A DNA stretch of 42,380 nucleotides from Verrucomicrobia bacterium SCGC AAA164-E04 (GCA_000383715.1 KB912023.1:1-42380); one strand, 5' to 3'; shown: positions 17,832 through 27,676, counted from the first letter of the stretch. A program made the numbers and translations. Notes: generated by a model not told the origin, from the sequence alone.

Positions 17832-20800
17832 TCATTTTATTGCTTCCAACTCAAGAATGGACTGCTTCTCACTTGAATTTTGATTGGGACGTTCAAGTGC
17901 AAACAATATTTTTCGAACAACTTGTTCAAGCTCAGAGTGGTGAAAGGCTGCATCGGAGCCAATGTATTTGCCCTGTAATGCTTGAAAACATACTTGCTTT
18001 GCTTTCTCCAACTGTCCTTTTCTCCACCAATGTTCGCTCATCAACGCCAGAGTTCTGTAGGGTGCCGTTGGTTCGGCACTGAAATTCAAGGGTCCAAAGC
18101 TTTCCGTCTCAGGGTTAAATGCATCCTCGCTTAATTTGAGAAATTGTTCCTTCTTCCCTTGATCCCAGGCCAGTTCACCAAGGTTCATGCGATACACGCG
18201 TTGGTTTTGAGGGTCTTTTTGAATCATATGATCCAGCATGGCTTCGAGAAATGATGTATCTGGGCGATAGATGAAAGTTCGTTGATCCCGATAAGCTTGC
18301 AACGAGTGATATGCCGCCTGCTTGACCAACTCCAGAGGTGGTTCCGTGTCTGCTGAAAATGAAGCTATCAACGTGGTCAATCGCTCAGACTCGTAAGTCC
18401 ATGGGCTTTCATTCTTCGCAGTCGATGCAGATAGTATTTGAAGGGGTGTTTCGTCGGGGGAAAGGTTCAACCAGCGTTTGACAACCGAGCGGAATACCTT
18501 CGGGTCATAAAACTGATGATCAATCTGCAAGATACTAAACGCTCGTAATTGTTCAATCGTCCATGATTGCGTCTGGGCAAAACCTCCTATCATCAGCGAA
18601 GATTGGGTGTTGAAATGTCTGTTGTTTTTTTCGAACAAAGTCAAAGGCGTAGGTGCAGTGTAGGCATTGTTACCGAGCATTCGTAGCGCTGGATAAGTTT
18701 CGGAATGCATAAGAGACTCATCCGGAACTAAATGGAAGCCTTCGTCAAATCCTGATATTTGACTTGTCAGCAGCATGGGCCAGACGTCGAGATCCTGTGA
18801 TTTTAAAATCGATTGCACCTCCTCTGTTTCAATTCGTTCTTTCAACAAATCCAGAGACCATTCGCGAGGTGTGCTTGTGCCTATCAGCATCCATTCACCA
18901 TACCCCAGTTTCCAGATAGAAGTTTGATTGAAAACAGATCCAAAAGTTGCGATGACGCTCTCCAGTGTAGGGTCATCCATATGATTTGCCTGAATGTTCT
19001 GAATCATGAGGCCTTCACCACTTAATCGTTTCTCGCAATCCCGGTAAAATTCCAAGGAAAACCATCCGGTATCTGATGCTTTCCATGGGCGAGCATATTG
19101 ATTGATGATAATGTCTAATTCCTCTTCGCTTTGACGGAGAAATTTTGATGGTGTTGTATGGTGGAATTGAAATGAATCTCGTTGCAGCAGTTTCCCGTTG
19201 GAGTCGGAAAACTGCCCGATAACATCCAATAAATCAAAATTTACCTCTACTCCATGAATTTGTTTCACTGAAGGAAGTGAAGCCAGTATACCCGCCGCAG
19301 ATCCCGATCTGAGACCAAAAATGGCCACACGCTCGGGATTTTCGTGCAGTATATAGGGTACCATGGTATTGATGACAGGCTTCAACTGGTGCGCAAATCC
19401 GCGTTCGATGACTTCGCCGTTTATACGAAGTTCCAATTGTGAGTTGCGCGGATAGTCGTAAGAATGCACTGCCAGACTTCCATATGCAGATTCCTTGTAA
19501 ATGATTTGATCCGAGCGATAGGCCCATTGAATGACTTCATCTCGCGTGCTGAAAAACCCGGTGGTCAAATCATCCGATTGGCTGAAAATTCGCTTCCAAT
19601 GTTTATCAAATTGGGATCCTGTAAACGAAATGATCAACAGTCCACAAATCGGTGCAGCGAATTTGCTCAACCCTCTCCATTTATCATGACCTTGAAGTGC
19701 AAGAAAAACAGCCAGAGAGATCATGCTAGCAATGCCCACTCCTGCTTGTCGTGCGAGTCCAAGTAATGGCATGGCCAAGTGCTGAAAGATTGGCCAGAAC
19801 AAAGCTGTTGAAAGAATCAGTTGGAAACCTTTAGGAAACTTGGTTTTTGAAGTTTGGACTTGAGAAGCGTGATAGCCTAGACAACCGATGGCATAGAATG
19901 GTATCAGCATCAACCCTCCCACGATAGCGGTGTAAGTCAGGACATGTATTGGAAATGAGATCGTTGTTTCTCCTAACTGGTTTCTCAGGTTACGGAGCCA
20001 AAATGGCAGGTCGTCAAACCCGTAAAGAAAACTAAAGAAAAGTATTCCCGAAAAGGCCAATCCCCAAGTCAAATTGCGTGTGCTTGATTTAGCTTTTCCG
20101 ATCGGTGTCAAAAAACCGAGCCCGATTCCAATCAAAGCCAAACAAGGCCAATAATAGTTCCAGAAAAAAGTGTCACCGAACACCCAATCGGAGATTCGCA
20201 TCCAGACCGTCAAAGTGGATGCGGCTGTCAACCCGAGATAAATCCCCATCCGCCGGGTTTGAACCATCTGCGGTTTTTCCGGAGTTTGAGCCATCGTCTT
20301 TTCAAATGTCGATGGTTGAAATTGGATTTGACCACCTGCTTTTGCAATCAGACCCCCGGCACCAATCAGGAGCCATACCAGTGCGGTCATTGGATTTGAA
20401 AATTCAAGACCGAATTTCTGGATCAAAAAAAGTTCTGTCAGAAATAAACCTAAGCTGCCCGTGAGGAGAGCCCAACCGATGGCCTTGTCGGTATTGGGTT
20501 GATTGACGCCAGTAGATACATGGAATGTCGCTCCAATGGACAATCCGGCAAACAATCCTGGTATCAGCCCCAAACAAATGGAAGTGAGCAGGGTGGCCCC
20601 TGGAAGGAAACCGTCAGGTGTTCCGGGTGACATCCAGAATGATATTAACTTCTGGCTGACTGCAGGCATGAGCCACGAGGCGATACCCGTGATTAACCCA
20701 GCCCATCCAACTAAACCCCAGCGTTGTATGCGCGAGGTCGCGATAAATTGAATCGCACCAAAGTATCCCATGCCTAGTCCTGTGGCCATGAGAAGTAAAA

Positions 20801-20972
20801 TCCAGGATTGCAGGTAAGGTGTTGCTCCCGAACTTATGCTGGCAAAATGAAGCGCGTGACTGAACAGCATGCCCAGACCTAGCCCATTTGCCATGATTGC
20901 ATAGGCAGGTAATGGGTGATGAGTGCGCACAACCTCCTTGTTTGGTTGCGCATTGTTTGATGTCCAGCTCAT
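17832..20972 (-). CDS. Large membrane protein with spermidine-synthase-like domain and C-terminal helical repeats
   Basis: A 1046-residue inner-membrane protein. Residues about 25-455 hold roughly a dozen hydrophobic helices, resembling the membrane half of spermidine-synthase-fused transporters. A soluble Rossmann-like domain follows, with a motif I analogue VAIFGLRSGSAAG near 547-560, HGVEVNFDLLDVIGQF, and IIINQYARPWKASDTGWFSLEFY, all in the arrangement of spermidine synthase (PF01564-like) proteins. From about 720 onward come helices that look like TPR-type repeats (WDQGKKEQFLKLSEDAF, WRKGQLEKAKQVCFQAL). The GxGxG of true aminopropyltransferases reads GLRSGSAAG, and the usual catalytic DxYD is not obvious, so activity is uncertain. 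Function may be polyamine-related or a membrane sensor. An AT-rich spacer separates it from the winged-helix gene downstream. Confidence 0.85.
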   Translation of the reverse strand: MSWTSNNAQPNKEVVRTHHPLPAYAIMANGLGLGMLFSHALHFASISSGATPYLQSWILLLMATGLGMGYFGAIQFIATSRIQRWGLVGWAGLITGIASWLMPAVSQKLISFWMSPGTPDGFLPGATLLTSICLGLIPGLFAGLSIGATFHVSTGVNQPNTDKAIGWALLTGSLGLFLTELFLIQKFGLEFSNPMTALVWLLIGAGGLIAKAGGQIQFQPSTFEKTMAQTPEKPQMVQTRRMGIYLGLTAASTLTVWMRISDWVFGDTFFWNYYWPCLALIGIGLGFLTPIGKAKSSTRNLTWGLAFSGILFFSFLYGFDDLPFWLRNLRNQLGETTISFPIHVLTYTAIVGGLMLIPFYAIGCLGYHASQVQTSKTKFPKGFQLILSTALFWPIFQHLAMPLLGLARQAGVGIASMISLAVFLALQGHDKWRGLSKFAAPICGLLIISFTGSQFDKHWKRIFSQSDDLTTGFFSTRDEVIQWAYRSDQIIYKESAYGSLAVHSYDYPRNSQLELRINGEVIERGFAHQLKPVINTMVPYILHENPERVAIFGLRSGSAAGILASLPSVKQIHGVEVNFDLLDVIGQFSDSNGKLLQRDSFQFHHTTPSKFLRQSEEELDIIINQYARPWKASDTGWFSLEFYRDCEKRLSGEGLMIQNIQANHMDDPTLESVIATFGSVFNQTSIWKLGYGEWMLIGTSTPREWSLDLLKERIETEEVQSILKSQDLDVWPMLLTSQISGFDEGFHLVPDESLMHSETYPALRMLGNNAYTAPTPLTLFEKNNRHFNTQSSLMIGGFAQTQSWTIEQLRAFSILQIDHQFYDPKVFRSVVKRWLNLSPDETPLQILSASTAKNESPWTYESERLTTLIASFSADTEPPLELVKQAAYHSLQAYRDQRTFIYRPDTSFLEAMLDHMIQKDPQNQRVYRMNLGELAWDQGKKEQFLKLSEDAFNPETESFGPLNFSAEPTAPYRTLALMSEHWWRKGQLEKAKQVCFQALQGKYIGSDAAFHHSELEQVVRKILFALERPNQNSSEKQSILELEAIK

Positions 20973-21482
20973 TTGATTATGGATAGTTCTTTTAAAAATT
21001 CCGTGAACTTATTGGATCATACCCTCCACGAAAATGACTACCTAGCCAGTAAATCGTCAATGAACTCATCCGTAAAGGAAATCAACAGGATCAGGATCCT
21101 TAAGGGGGGTGACTTGTTCTTCTCAACTCAGAGTGGGAACAACTTTTTGTGAACTTGAATTCAAATGGCACAAAATGGTTGCTGTTTCCACACGAAACGC
21201 GCCTTGTGAATCCGCAGTAAAGCTCTTTCAGCGAGTTTTTAGCAACCCCAACATAGGTTTCTAGCCCTGAATCTGATTAAGAATAGGAGCTTACAGCGCA
21301 AAAGTGTAGAATGGGACAGACGCAAGCAGGAGCGCAGATTATCAATGAAGACCAAGTTTTCAAACCAAGTTTTTTTTCTGGCGAATTCTAAGTTTGACGG
21401 TGAATGAGATTGAATACCGCAGACACCTTTTCGAATCTTAACTATGATAAAGTGTTCTCAAGAGGAACATGTTTTCGGTTTC
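20973..21482. other. Non-coding spacer of about 510 bases
   Basis: Between two minus-strand genes; it must contain the promoter of the 17832-20972 gene and the 3' end of the PQQ gene. No ORF above about 60 codons, no tRNA and no clear terminator. Short direct repeats (GGATCAGGATCC at 21090, ACCAAGTTTT twice near 21350-21380) are noted but could be chance. Confidence 0.4.
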
Positions 21483-22919
21483 CTAGTCTTTTGCTGATAG
21501 ATCGACACAGATAATCTCCCGATCATTTCTAGCATAAACGCGTTGGTTGGCAAAAGCTGGATGCGACCAGACCAACTGACGTCCTCCGACACTGTGAGTG
21601 GGCTCAATGAGTTTGGCACGCGAGATTTCCTTGTAACCTTGCGGAGAAAGGTTCGCCATGATGAGTTCTCCATGATCGTTTGCAAGAAAGAAGGTTCCAC
21701 TTGGTTGATGCTTGATCGTGAAAACGTTCGGCCAGCCGCCAGCGCGTTCTCCAGTCGATCGGTTTGTCGGTTGTTTGTTTTCCCATTGGCGTTTGCCTGT
21801 CAGTATGTCGACGCATGTGTAGTAACCTCGATGACCTGTCCCATATGCGTATCCTTTCTCGAGCCAAGCAGTGTCCATGACACCTCCGATGCCTGTTTTT
21901 GGAGTGGATTTCCAAACCAATTTTGCGCTCAGGCCATCTTCTGCAATTTCAATCATCGCGGAAAGCCGGTTGAACGACATGACAAAAAGTTTTCTATCCT
22001 CGATGCGCGGCATGCCAATGGACATTTCGTAGGTCGGGGGGAGAGCTACCTGCCAAAGGTAGTCGCCGGTCTCTGGGTTCAAGCCGCAGACAGTCTCTGC
22101 ATCCCATACAATCAATTGTCTCATCCCTGCAATCTGATGAATGCCGGGAGCGCAATATCCCGGCCCTTTTGCGGAACCGGTTTTCCAGATTACCTGTCCT
22201 GTCATTTTATTGAAAGCGACCACTGTGGAACCTTTTCCGCCAACCATGCAGATCAACTTCTCGTTCTCGATAAGGGGGTGAGCGGCGAAACCCCAATCAG
22301 GAGTCTTTGTGCCGAATATATCTTCGAATTTCAAAGTCCACACAATGTCACCTTTCTTCGTGTTCAGACACAACAAGTCGCCTTCCGCACCCAGAGTGTA
22401 GACGCGGTCATTATCCACAGTTGGTGTGCATCGGGGACCGATGGCATAGGGATACACACTGGTATATGTGCATTCATATTCCTGCTGCCAAAGAAGCTTA
22501 CCCGTTTTTTCATCCAAACACAGAATACGTTCGGTTCCGGGGATGTGTGCCTTGATAAAATTGATATTGCCTTTTTCGTTGGGCTTTGGCTTGAAGGGGG
22601 CTGCCTCTCTGTCCATGACAAACACTCTGCCATTTGAGATCGCCGGGCCGGAGTAACCTCCACCAATCTCACTCCGCCAAACCGGCTCGAGTTCAGAGGA
22701 GGTAAATGCCTCTAAGATGCCTTCTTCTTCCCATACCGCGTTTCGATCTGGTCCAAGCCATTGAGGCCAATCGGCACCCTGTACCATTAGAATTTGTTGC
22801 AATACTGCAATCAGCAGGATGCATGACATGATGTGGGGAGGTTTCAAACGCGCGGGAGACTGAACGCATGCTGTTTTCAATGGGATACCTTTTTTCGGAT
22901 TGGAGGAGTCAGTTTTCAT
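21483..22919 (-). CDS. PQQ-like beta-propeller protein (planctomycete type)
   Basis: A 478-residue exported protein whose body is repeated beta-propeller blades of the PQQ/BamB kind. The mature start reads ADWPQWLGPDRNAVWEEEGI, a hallmark of a very abundant planctomycete/verrucomicrobial family. Repeated blade signatures are seen: GRVFVMD, TGKLLWQQEY, NDRVYTLGAEGDLLCLNTKKGDIVW, MTGQVIWKTG, TGDYLWQVALP and TGKRQWENKQP. There are no dehydrogenase catalytic residues that I can identify, so it is not simply an alcohol dehydrogenase. A signal peptide is likely (MSCILLIAVLQQILMVQG), placed 30 residues after the ATG at 22919, so the true start may be 22829. It follows the DUF1552 gene with nine bases between stop and this ATG. 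Confidence 0.88.
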   Translation of the reverse strand: MKTDSSNPKKGIPLKTACVQSPARLKPPHIMSCILLIAVLQQILMVQGADWPQWLGPDRNAVWEEEGILEAFTSSELEPVWRSEIGGGYSGPAISNGRVFVMDREAAPFKPKPNEKGNINFIKAHIPGTERILCLDEKTGKLLWQQEYECTYTSVYPYAIGPRCTPTVDNDRVYTLGAEGDLLCLNTKKGDIVWTLKFEDIFGTKTPDWGFAAHPLIENEKLICMVGGKGSTVVAFNKMTGQVIWKTGSAKGPGYCAPGIHQIAGMRQLIVWDAETVCGLNPETGDYLWQVALPPTYEMSIGMPRIEDRKLFVMSFNRLSAMIEIAEDGLSAKLVWKSTPKTGIGGVMDTAWLEKGYAYGTGHRGYYTCVDILTGKRQWENKQPTNRSTGERAGGWPNVFTIKHQPSGTFFLANDHGELIMANLSPQGYKEISRAKLIEPTHSVGGRQLVWSHPAFANQRVYARNDREIICVDLSAKD

Positions 22920-22927
22920 GTAGGCGA

Positions 22928-24247
22928 TCAACCGAGATTCAAGCCTCTTAAGGTGCCAGTCGAAGACGCAAATTGATCCGTTTTAATTCCCATGCTCTGC
23001 AACATGGTGACAAATAAGTTGGGTAATGGGTAATTGCGTTTCCTGTCGAAGGCCAGGTGTTGTCCGTGTTCCAAGTTCCCTCCGGCAACGAGTATCGGCA
23101 TGTTGTCTGTCGTATGTTTGTTGGCATCGCCAAAGTTGCTTCCAAACAAGATGAGTGAATGATCCAAGAGGGTGCCTTCCTGATCCTGTATTCCTTTTAA
23201 ATCATCCAGCATGCCATTCAATAGTTTCATATGCGCCCGGTCAATAGCATCCAGCTGCTGAAGTTTACTTTCGCCTTTACCATGATGGGACAGGTTGTGG
23301 TAGCCATCTGAAATGGTGGCTCCATCCACATGTATGGTCGGGGAATTGTTGCTATCCAGTAAGAGCGAAATACTACGAGTCGAATCTGTCTGGAAAGCCA
23401 GCAATGCCATCTTATACATCAACCTTGTTTTTTCCATGTATTTACTTCTGGCGGAAGGCTCGTCAGGCAACGGAAAAGGAGCTTTGGGCTTGGGACGTTT
23501 TATCCATTCACGCGACTTGAGCATGCGGCGCTCCACTTCTCGAATGGCAGTCAGGTATTGATCCAGTCTTCCACGATCAGAGGCATCCAAGCGACGGGCG
23601 AGTGATTTTGAATCAGCAGCGACTGTGTCCATGATGCTTTGCCCCAGCTGAAGCCTGCGCATTTGATGATTCACCTCTTTTTTAGATCCTTGAAGGAACA
23701 ATTGCTTGTAAACCTCCGTGATTTTGTTTTTGCAGGGAATCAATACACCTGCATCGGTCCAGGAAAGACTGCGTCTGCCCTCCTTGGCGTTCACTCCAAG
23801 GGTCAAGGACGGGAACCGGGTCTGGTGACCGATTTTACCTGCAATGTATTGATCGAGTGAGATAGAATTCCTGAAACCTCCACTGGCGGGGTGGGGGGCA
23901 GCTGTCAAAAATGAAACATCTGAGGAATGGCTTCCGTCAACTCCCGGATGTGAAACACCACTGAACACGGTCAAATCGTTCCGATGCGCTTTCAACTCCT
24001 CCAGGTATGGCGAGAGCTTGAAGTTCCTGCCTGTTTCCTCCGGGAAAAACCTTCCAGGCAAAACGCCCAGATTATTGCAAATTCCCAGCAATCTTCTGGG
24101 AGCTTTCGAGCTGGAATCCGCCCGCATCTTTGGATGGAATACAGGTTCCATTGCCTCAAGAAATGGAAGCATCAAAGCAACACCGCTTCCGCGCAGGAAT
24201 CCCCGACGGTTGAGGGGGGATTTTTTTGCAATGTAAGGTGCCTTCAT
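22928..24247 (-). CDS. DUF1552 family protein with Tat-like signal
   Basis: A 439-residue protein of the DUF1552 family, almost exclusive to Planctomycetes and Verrucomicrobiota. From ATG 24247 the N-terminus contains NRRGFLRGSGVALMLPFLEAM, a twin-arginine (Tat-like) signal at residues 13-19. The family blocks RRLLGICNNLGVLPGRFFPE, DLTVFSGVSHPGVDGSH, FPSLTLGV, SSPTIHVDGATISDGYHNLSHH, and GSNFGDANKHTTDNMPILVAGG are seen. The ORF starts at a TTG at 24268, which is a poor start. Function is unknown; in related genomes the partner is a DUF1592/1588/1587-type cytochrome protein, whereas here the next gene is a PQQ propeller. It is transcribed upstream of that gene, so the two probably form one unit. 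Confidence 0.9.
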   Translation of the reverse strand: MKAPYIAKKSPLNRRGFLRGSGVALMLPFLEAMEPVFHPKMRADSSSKAPRRLLGICNNLGVLPGRFFPEETGRNFKLSPYLEELKAHRNDLTVFSGVSHPGVDGSHSSDVSFLTAAPHPASGGFRNSISLDQYIAGKIGHQTRFPSLTLGVNAKEGRRSLSWTDAGVLIPCKNKITEVYKQLFLQGSKKEVNHQMRRLQLGQSIMDTVAADSKSLARRLDASDRGRLDQYLTAIREVERRMLKSREWIKRPKPKAPFPLPDEPSARSKYMEKTRLMYKMALLAFQTDSTRSISLLLDSNNSPTIHVDGATISDGYHNLSHHGKGESKLQQLDAIDRAHMKLLNGMLDDLKGIQDQEGTLLDHSLILFGSNFGDANKHTTDNMPILVAGGNLEHGQHLAFDRKRNYPLPNLFVTMLQSMGIKTDQFASSTGTLRGLNLG

Positions 24248-24332
24248 AAACTTGAGAACATAATACAAAGAATCGCAGCTATCAACGATTGATGTGTTGA
24301 GGTTTCAGTGATGGAATGATGACGCGTATCCC

Positions 24333-25311
24333 ATGCACAAACCACTGTTTGCCATCTTTTCCCTTGTGATACGTTATCTTCGCTCTCGGGTTCATGGATC
24401 AGAAGAACGTTCCGGGCACATCCTGCTGATCATGGCCGCTGACATAGGAATAGAGGGATTCGGGTGTTATGGTGGTGAGGATTGCAATACACCCAATATA
24501 GATCAATTAACATCTAAAGGACTTCGTTTCACAAACGCATATGCTCATCCCTTGTACACGCCCACGCGATTGGAAATCATGACGGGTCGGGGAAATCATC
24601 GGAACTGAAAATATGTTGGTGTCCTTCCGCCAGAAGAAAAAACCTTTGGGCATATGATGTTGGGATTTGGTTACACGAGATGTATTGCTGGCAAGTGGCA
24701 ACTTCAATCATACTCCCCCCGGAATTCTTCAATCCGGAGCAAAGACGTGGTTCAGGCATGCATCCGTGGGATGCTGTTTTCGATAAGTATTCATTATTTA
24801 CTCACTTCATACCGAAGACAAGGGGTCGCGCTATGCAAATCCGACTTTCGTGAGAAACGGCCAATGATACAAATCGCTGGATGGGAAATAGGGAGAAGAT
24901 ATTTCGATTCCATTTATTCTGGATTTTATTAAACGACATCAGGAAGCCTCCACATTTGTATATTATCCGATGCCTTTACCACATTGGCCCATGATTCCGA
25001 CTCCTGCATCCGGTACCTGAAAAACGTCTTCGAGAAGGTTGGAGGAAGATACGCGTTTTTTTCCTGACATGGTTGAGTGTATGGATCGGCGCATTCAGTC
25101 AAACTTACCAGGACAGCACATTAATGGAGGCAAGAAAACCACGGCTCAGACCGGCATACGTGTGCCGCTCATTGCTCACTTGAAAGGGAAAATTTGACCT
25201 GGTCTTCAGTCGGAGCTGATAGAAGCCTCAGATTTTCTTCCGACCCTGGCTTCGTTTGCAGGGAAACCTGTGACTGAAGGTTGGCAAATTGACGGAGTCA
25301 GTTTTGCATGA
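24333..25311 (+). pseudogene. Degraded sulfatase gene
   Basis: Remains of a type I sulfatase. The opening frame (24333-24608) has a signal-like start, GHILLIMAADIGIEGFGCYGG, TPNIDQLTSKGLRFTNAYAHP and the active-site segment LYTPTR, where the Cys that becomes formylglycine is Tyr75 (codon TAC at 24555-24557). TGA at 24606 replaces the Trp usual in NWKY. The same frame then continues as KYVGVLPPEEKTFGHMM and IAGKWQLQ. A frame change follows at about 24717 (PPEFFNPEQRRGSGMHPWD), then further ones, with recognisable pieces ANPTFVRNG, ILDFIKRHQEASTFVYYPMP, HWPMIPTPASG, MDRRI, TAQTGIRVPLIAHLKGKI, and LIEASDFLPTLASFAGKP. The usual DNG segment and the C-terminus are gone. It is clearly non-functional. 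Confidence 0.93.
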
Positions 25312-25387
25312 TGCGTGAACCCATGTCACGGGTGGCAAAGGTTGAAGTGAACGCCTTTGGCGTCTCTTTCAACTGATCTATCGCAGA

Positions 25388-26164
25388 TTAAATCGAGTGA
25401 TAGACAACAGGATCCTGGCCATAGAAGGTTTTCAATTCACCGTAGAGCTCTGGCCGGTGGCGTTTCAACTGACGCGGTTTTTCAAAAAAACACTCGGAAG
25501 CGACCGCAAAAAATTCCGCTGGATTCGTCGCTCCGTAAGCGTCCATGATCGTTTTTTTACCTTTTTCAACCCGGTTCTGGAGCCGGCCATATTCTTTTCC
25601 AAGAACAGATTTCCACGCTTCGTATCGGCAACTGGACCTGAGCACAGGCAGGCCATTTGCATGGCCGTCTTCCTGGTCCAGTTGATGGGCAAATTCATGA
25701 ATCACAACATTGCGACCGTCTTTCATGTTTGCGGCACCACGCTTCGCCGATTCCCATGATAGTGAAACTAAGCCTTGCTCCCATGATTGCCCTAAAACGG
25801 TCTGCTCCGATACGGTAACGATACCATGATCGGATATTTGCTCTGACTTGGAATAGTAATGCTTCGGATAGATGAGAATGGACTTCAGTTTGGAGAATTC
25901 ACGTTGCTTGTTCCCAATGAGGAGAGTGCAGGCTTGTGCAGCGACCAATACGCGAATCTCATCCGATACTTCAAAGCCGTTGCAACCTTCAAACTGTTTT
26001 TCTGCCAGAAAGACCTGAATCAAATCCTCCAGGACTTTTTGCTGCTCGGAGGGTAATTTCAAAAATAATGGAAACTTCTTTTGTAATACTTCCCTGTACA
26101 ATGTCGGAAACGGTTGGGAAAGTATCTTCTTTCTCCGTCGTCTTTTCAGGAAGGTAAATATCAT
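25388..26164 (-). CDS. mtfA: MtfA-like zinc peptidase (M90 family)
   Basis: A 258-residue cytosolic metallopeptidase. The zinc site is HEFAH at 156-160 (with QLDQEDG after it), the third ligand is probably Glu217 in NPAEFFAVASE. In E. coli MtfA links to the glucose PTS regulator Mlc; that partner is not expected here, so a general role is only inferred. The N-terminus is basic (FLKRRRRKK) and not a signal peptide. The gene ends 76 bases after the dead sulfatase gene, facing it, and starts 150 bases before the divergent MFS gene. Length is close to that of E. coli MtfA. Confidence 0.9.
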   Translation of the reverse strand: MIFTFLKRRRRKKILSQPFPTLYREVLQKKFPLFLKLPSEQQKVLEDLIQVFLAEKQFEGCNGFEVSDEIRVLVAAQACTLLIGNKQREFSKLKSILIYPKHYYSKSEQISDHGIVTVSEQTVLGQSWEQGLVSLSWESAKRGAANMKDGRNVVIHEFAHQLDQEDGHANGLPVLRSSCRYEAWKSVLGKEYGRLQNRVEKGKKTIMDAYGATNPAEFFAVASECFFEKPRQLKRHRPELYGELKTFYGQDPVVYHSI

Positions 26165-26314
26165 CGTTAATTCGTCTGTGGTTCAGTTTCTTCAGAGCAT
26201 GCCAAGTTTTGTATGTTTCTTAAAGCCTCTTTGGAGAGTTGTAAATCAGATACAAGACCACAGGGATTGTTCATGGACATTATTTGTTTTCTGCTTTATT
26301 CAAGATCCCATCCA

Positions 26315-27622
26315 ATGACTTCTAATGTGCATGATTCATCCGAAGTGGCCGTTCGCGCGAGGCGTAAGGCTTATCGAAATATTATTCTACCCTTGTTCAT
26401 CACATCGGTCATTGCCTATCTGGATCGAATCAACTTGAGTTATGCCGCCCTGACCATGAATGAAGATCTCGGCTTTTCCGATGCGGTATTTGGGTTAGGG
26501 GCAGGTATTTTCTTTGCAGGATACGTTTTTTTTGAGATTCCAGGAGCATTGATTGCTGAGAAATTCAGTCCGAAATGGTGGCTGGCCCGTATCATGATCT
26601 CCTGGGGTATTGTGTCCGGCTTAATGGCTTTTATGACTCAGGTTTGGGAATTTTATTTACTGAGATTCTTATTAGGCGCGGCGGAAGCCAGCCTCTACCC
26701 CGTACTTTATGCATCCTGCATTCCAAGATGGTTTGTTGCTCGAGATCGGCCGCGGGCGATTGCACTCATGCTGGCTTCTTTACAAATCTCCAGCATCATC
26801 GGGGCACCCCTTGCGGGCTGGGTATTAGGAGTGAAATTTTTTGGGATGAAAGGATGGCAAGGATTGTTCATCATTGAAGCAATACCGGCCATTATTTTTG
26901 CTTTCATTCTTGTTCGTTGGATGGCGGATTCTCCCAAAGAAGCCCAATGGCTTGAGGAGGATGAAAGGCAATGGCTGATCACCCAATTTGAAGAAGAAAA
27001 TGCCCGCAAGAAATCAATAAAAAATTATACCATCTGGCAGGCTTTTTCGGACCGGGAAGTGATCAAGCTGTGCTTGACCTATTTTCTCTGGATTACTGGA
27101 TTCTGGGGTTTTGGTTATTGGATGCCGACTGTGCTTAAATCCATATCTAACTGGTCGAATCTGGCAGTCGGTTGGATGATTGTCATACCGATGATGCTGT
27201 CCTTGTTTTTCATGCTTTGGATTGGTCACCGGTCTTCGGTGACAGGTGAAAAGCGATGGCATGGTGCCATCGGGACCTTCATCGCAGCTGTCGGTCTTCT
27301 TTGTGGCACAATGTCAAACCACCCGATATGGGCGTTTTTCTTTCTGTGCGTCACAGCCATTGGTATTTATGCTCCTTTTGGCGTCTGGTGGTCCTATCCT
27401 ACGACTTTTCTTTCCGGGCCTGCCGCCGCTGGGGCAATAGGCATGATCAACTCATTCGGCAATATAGGAGGATTCGTGGGTCCGTATATTACGGGTTACC
27501 TGAAAAATTTAACAGGTAGTTTTACGCTGGGGTGGATATATCTTGCGGGTTCTCTGATCGCCTCCGGACTGCTCATGTTGACCATGCGGAGAAATGTCGA
27601 CCAGGAAGGGTCCTGGCCTTGA
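26315..27622 (+). CDS. MFS transporter, anion:cation symporter (ACS) type
   Basis: A 435-residue inner membrane protein with about 12 hydrophobic helices. After a polar N-terminus the opening segment YRNIILPLFITSVIAYLDRINLSYAALTM is typical of the ACS group (tartrate, galactarate, phthalate, hexuronate or 4-hydroxyphenylacetate transporters). Helices 4-5 carry FLLGAAEASLYPVL and the following loop PRWFVARDRPRAIALMLAS is the A-motif region. The ATG at 26315 is preferred to the first codon at 26213, which adds 34 residues without the family start. A carboxylate substrate is likely, the precise one unknown. The convergent sulfatase ends 55 bases downstream. Confidence 0.92.
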   Translation: MTSNVHDSSEVAVRARRKAYRNIILPLFITSVIAYLDRINLSYAALTMNEDLGFSDAVFGLGAGIFFAGYVFFEIPGALIAEKFSPKWWLARIMISWGIVSGLMAFMTQVWEFYLLRFLLGAAEASLYPVLYASCIPRWFVARDRPRAIALMLASLQISSIIGAPLAGWVLGVKFFGMKGWQGLFIIEAIPAIIFAFILVRWMADSPKEAQWLEEDERQWLITQFEEENARKKSIKNYTIWQAFSDREVIKLCLTYFLWITGFWGFGYWMPTVLKSISNWSNLAVGWMIVIPMMLSLFFMLWIGHRSSVTGEKRWHGAIGTFIAAVGLLCGTMSNHPIWAFFFLCVTAIGIYAPFGVWWSYPTTFLSGPAAAGAIGMINSFGNIGGFVGPYITGYLKNLTGSFTLGWIYLAGSLIASGLLMLTMRRNVDQEGSWP

Positions 27623-27676
27623 TTCTCTGACGCTGGATTTTCGTCGAGATGCTCACATGCAGCAAACACAGATTGT

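Noticed and set aside
20973-21482. Search for a tRNA or mobile element in the spacer
   Set aside because: No cloverleaf, no inverted repeats of insertion-sequence size and no transposase fragment were seen; short direct repeats are within chance.
21543-22637. Long 364-codon plus-strand ORF
   Set aside because: It lies exactly antisense to the PQQ propeller gene, is Cys/His/Phe-rich, and has no family motifs; it is a shadow frame.
24654-24932. ORF of 92 codons as an independent gene
   Set aside because: Its first part is the same-frame continuation of the sulfatase pseudogene after TGA at 24606 and the rest is out of frame relative to the sulfatase; it is part of the remnant.
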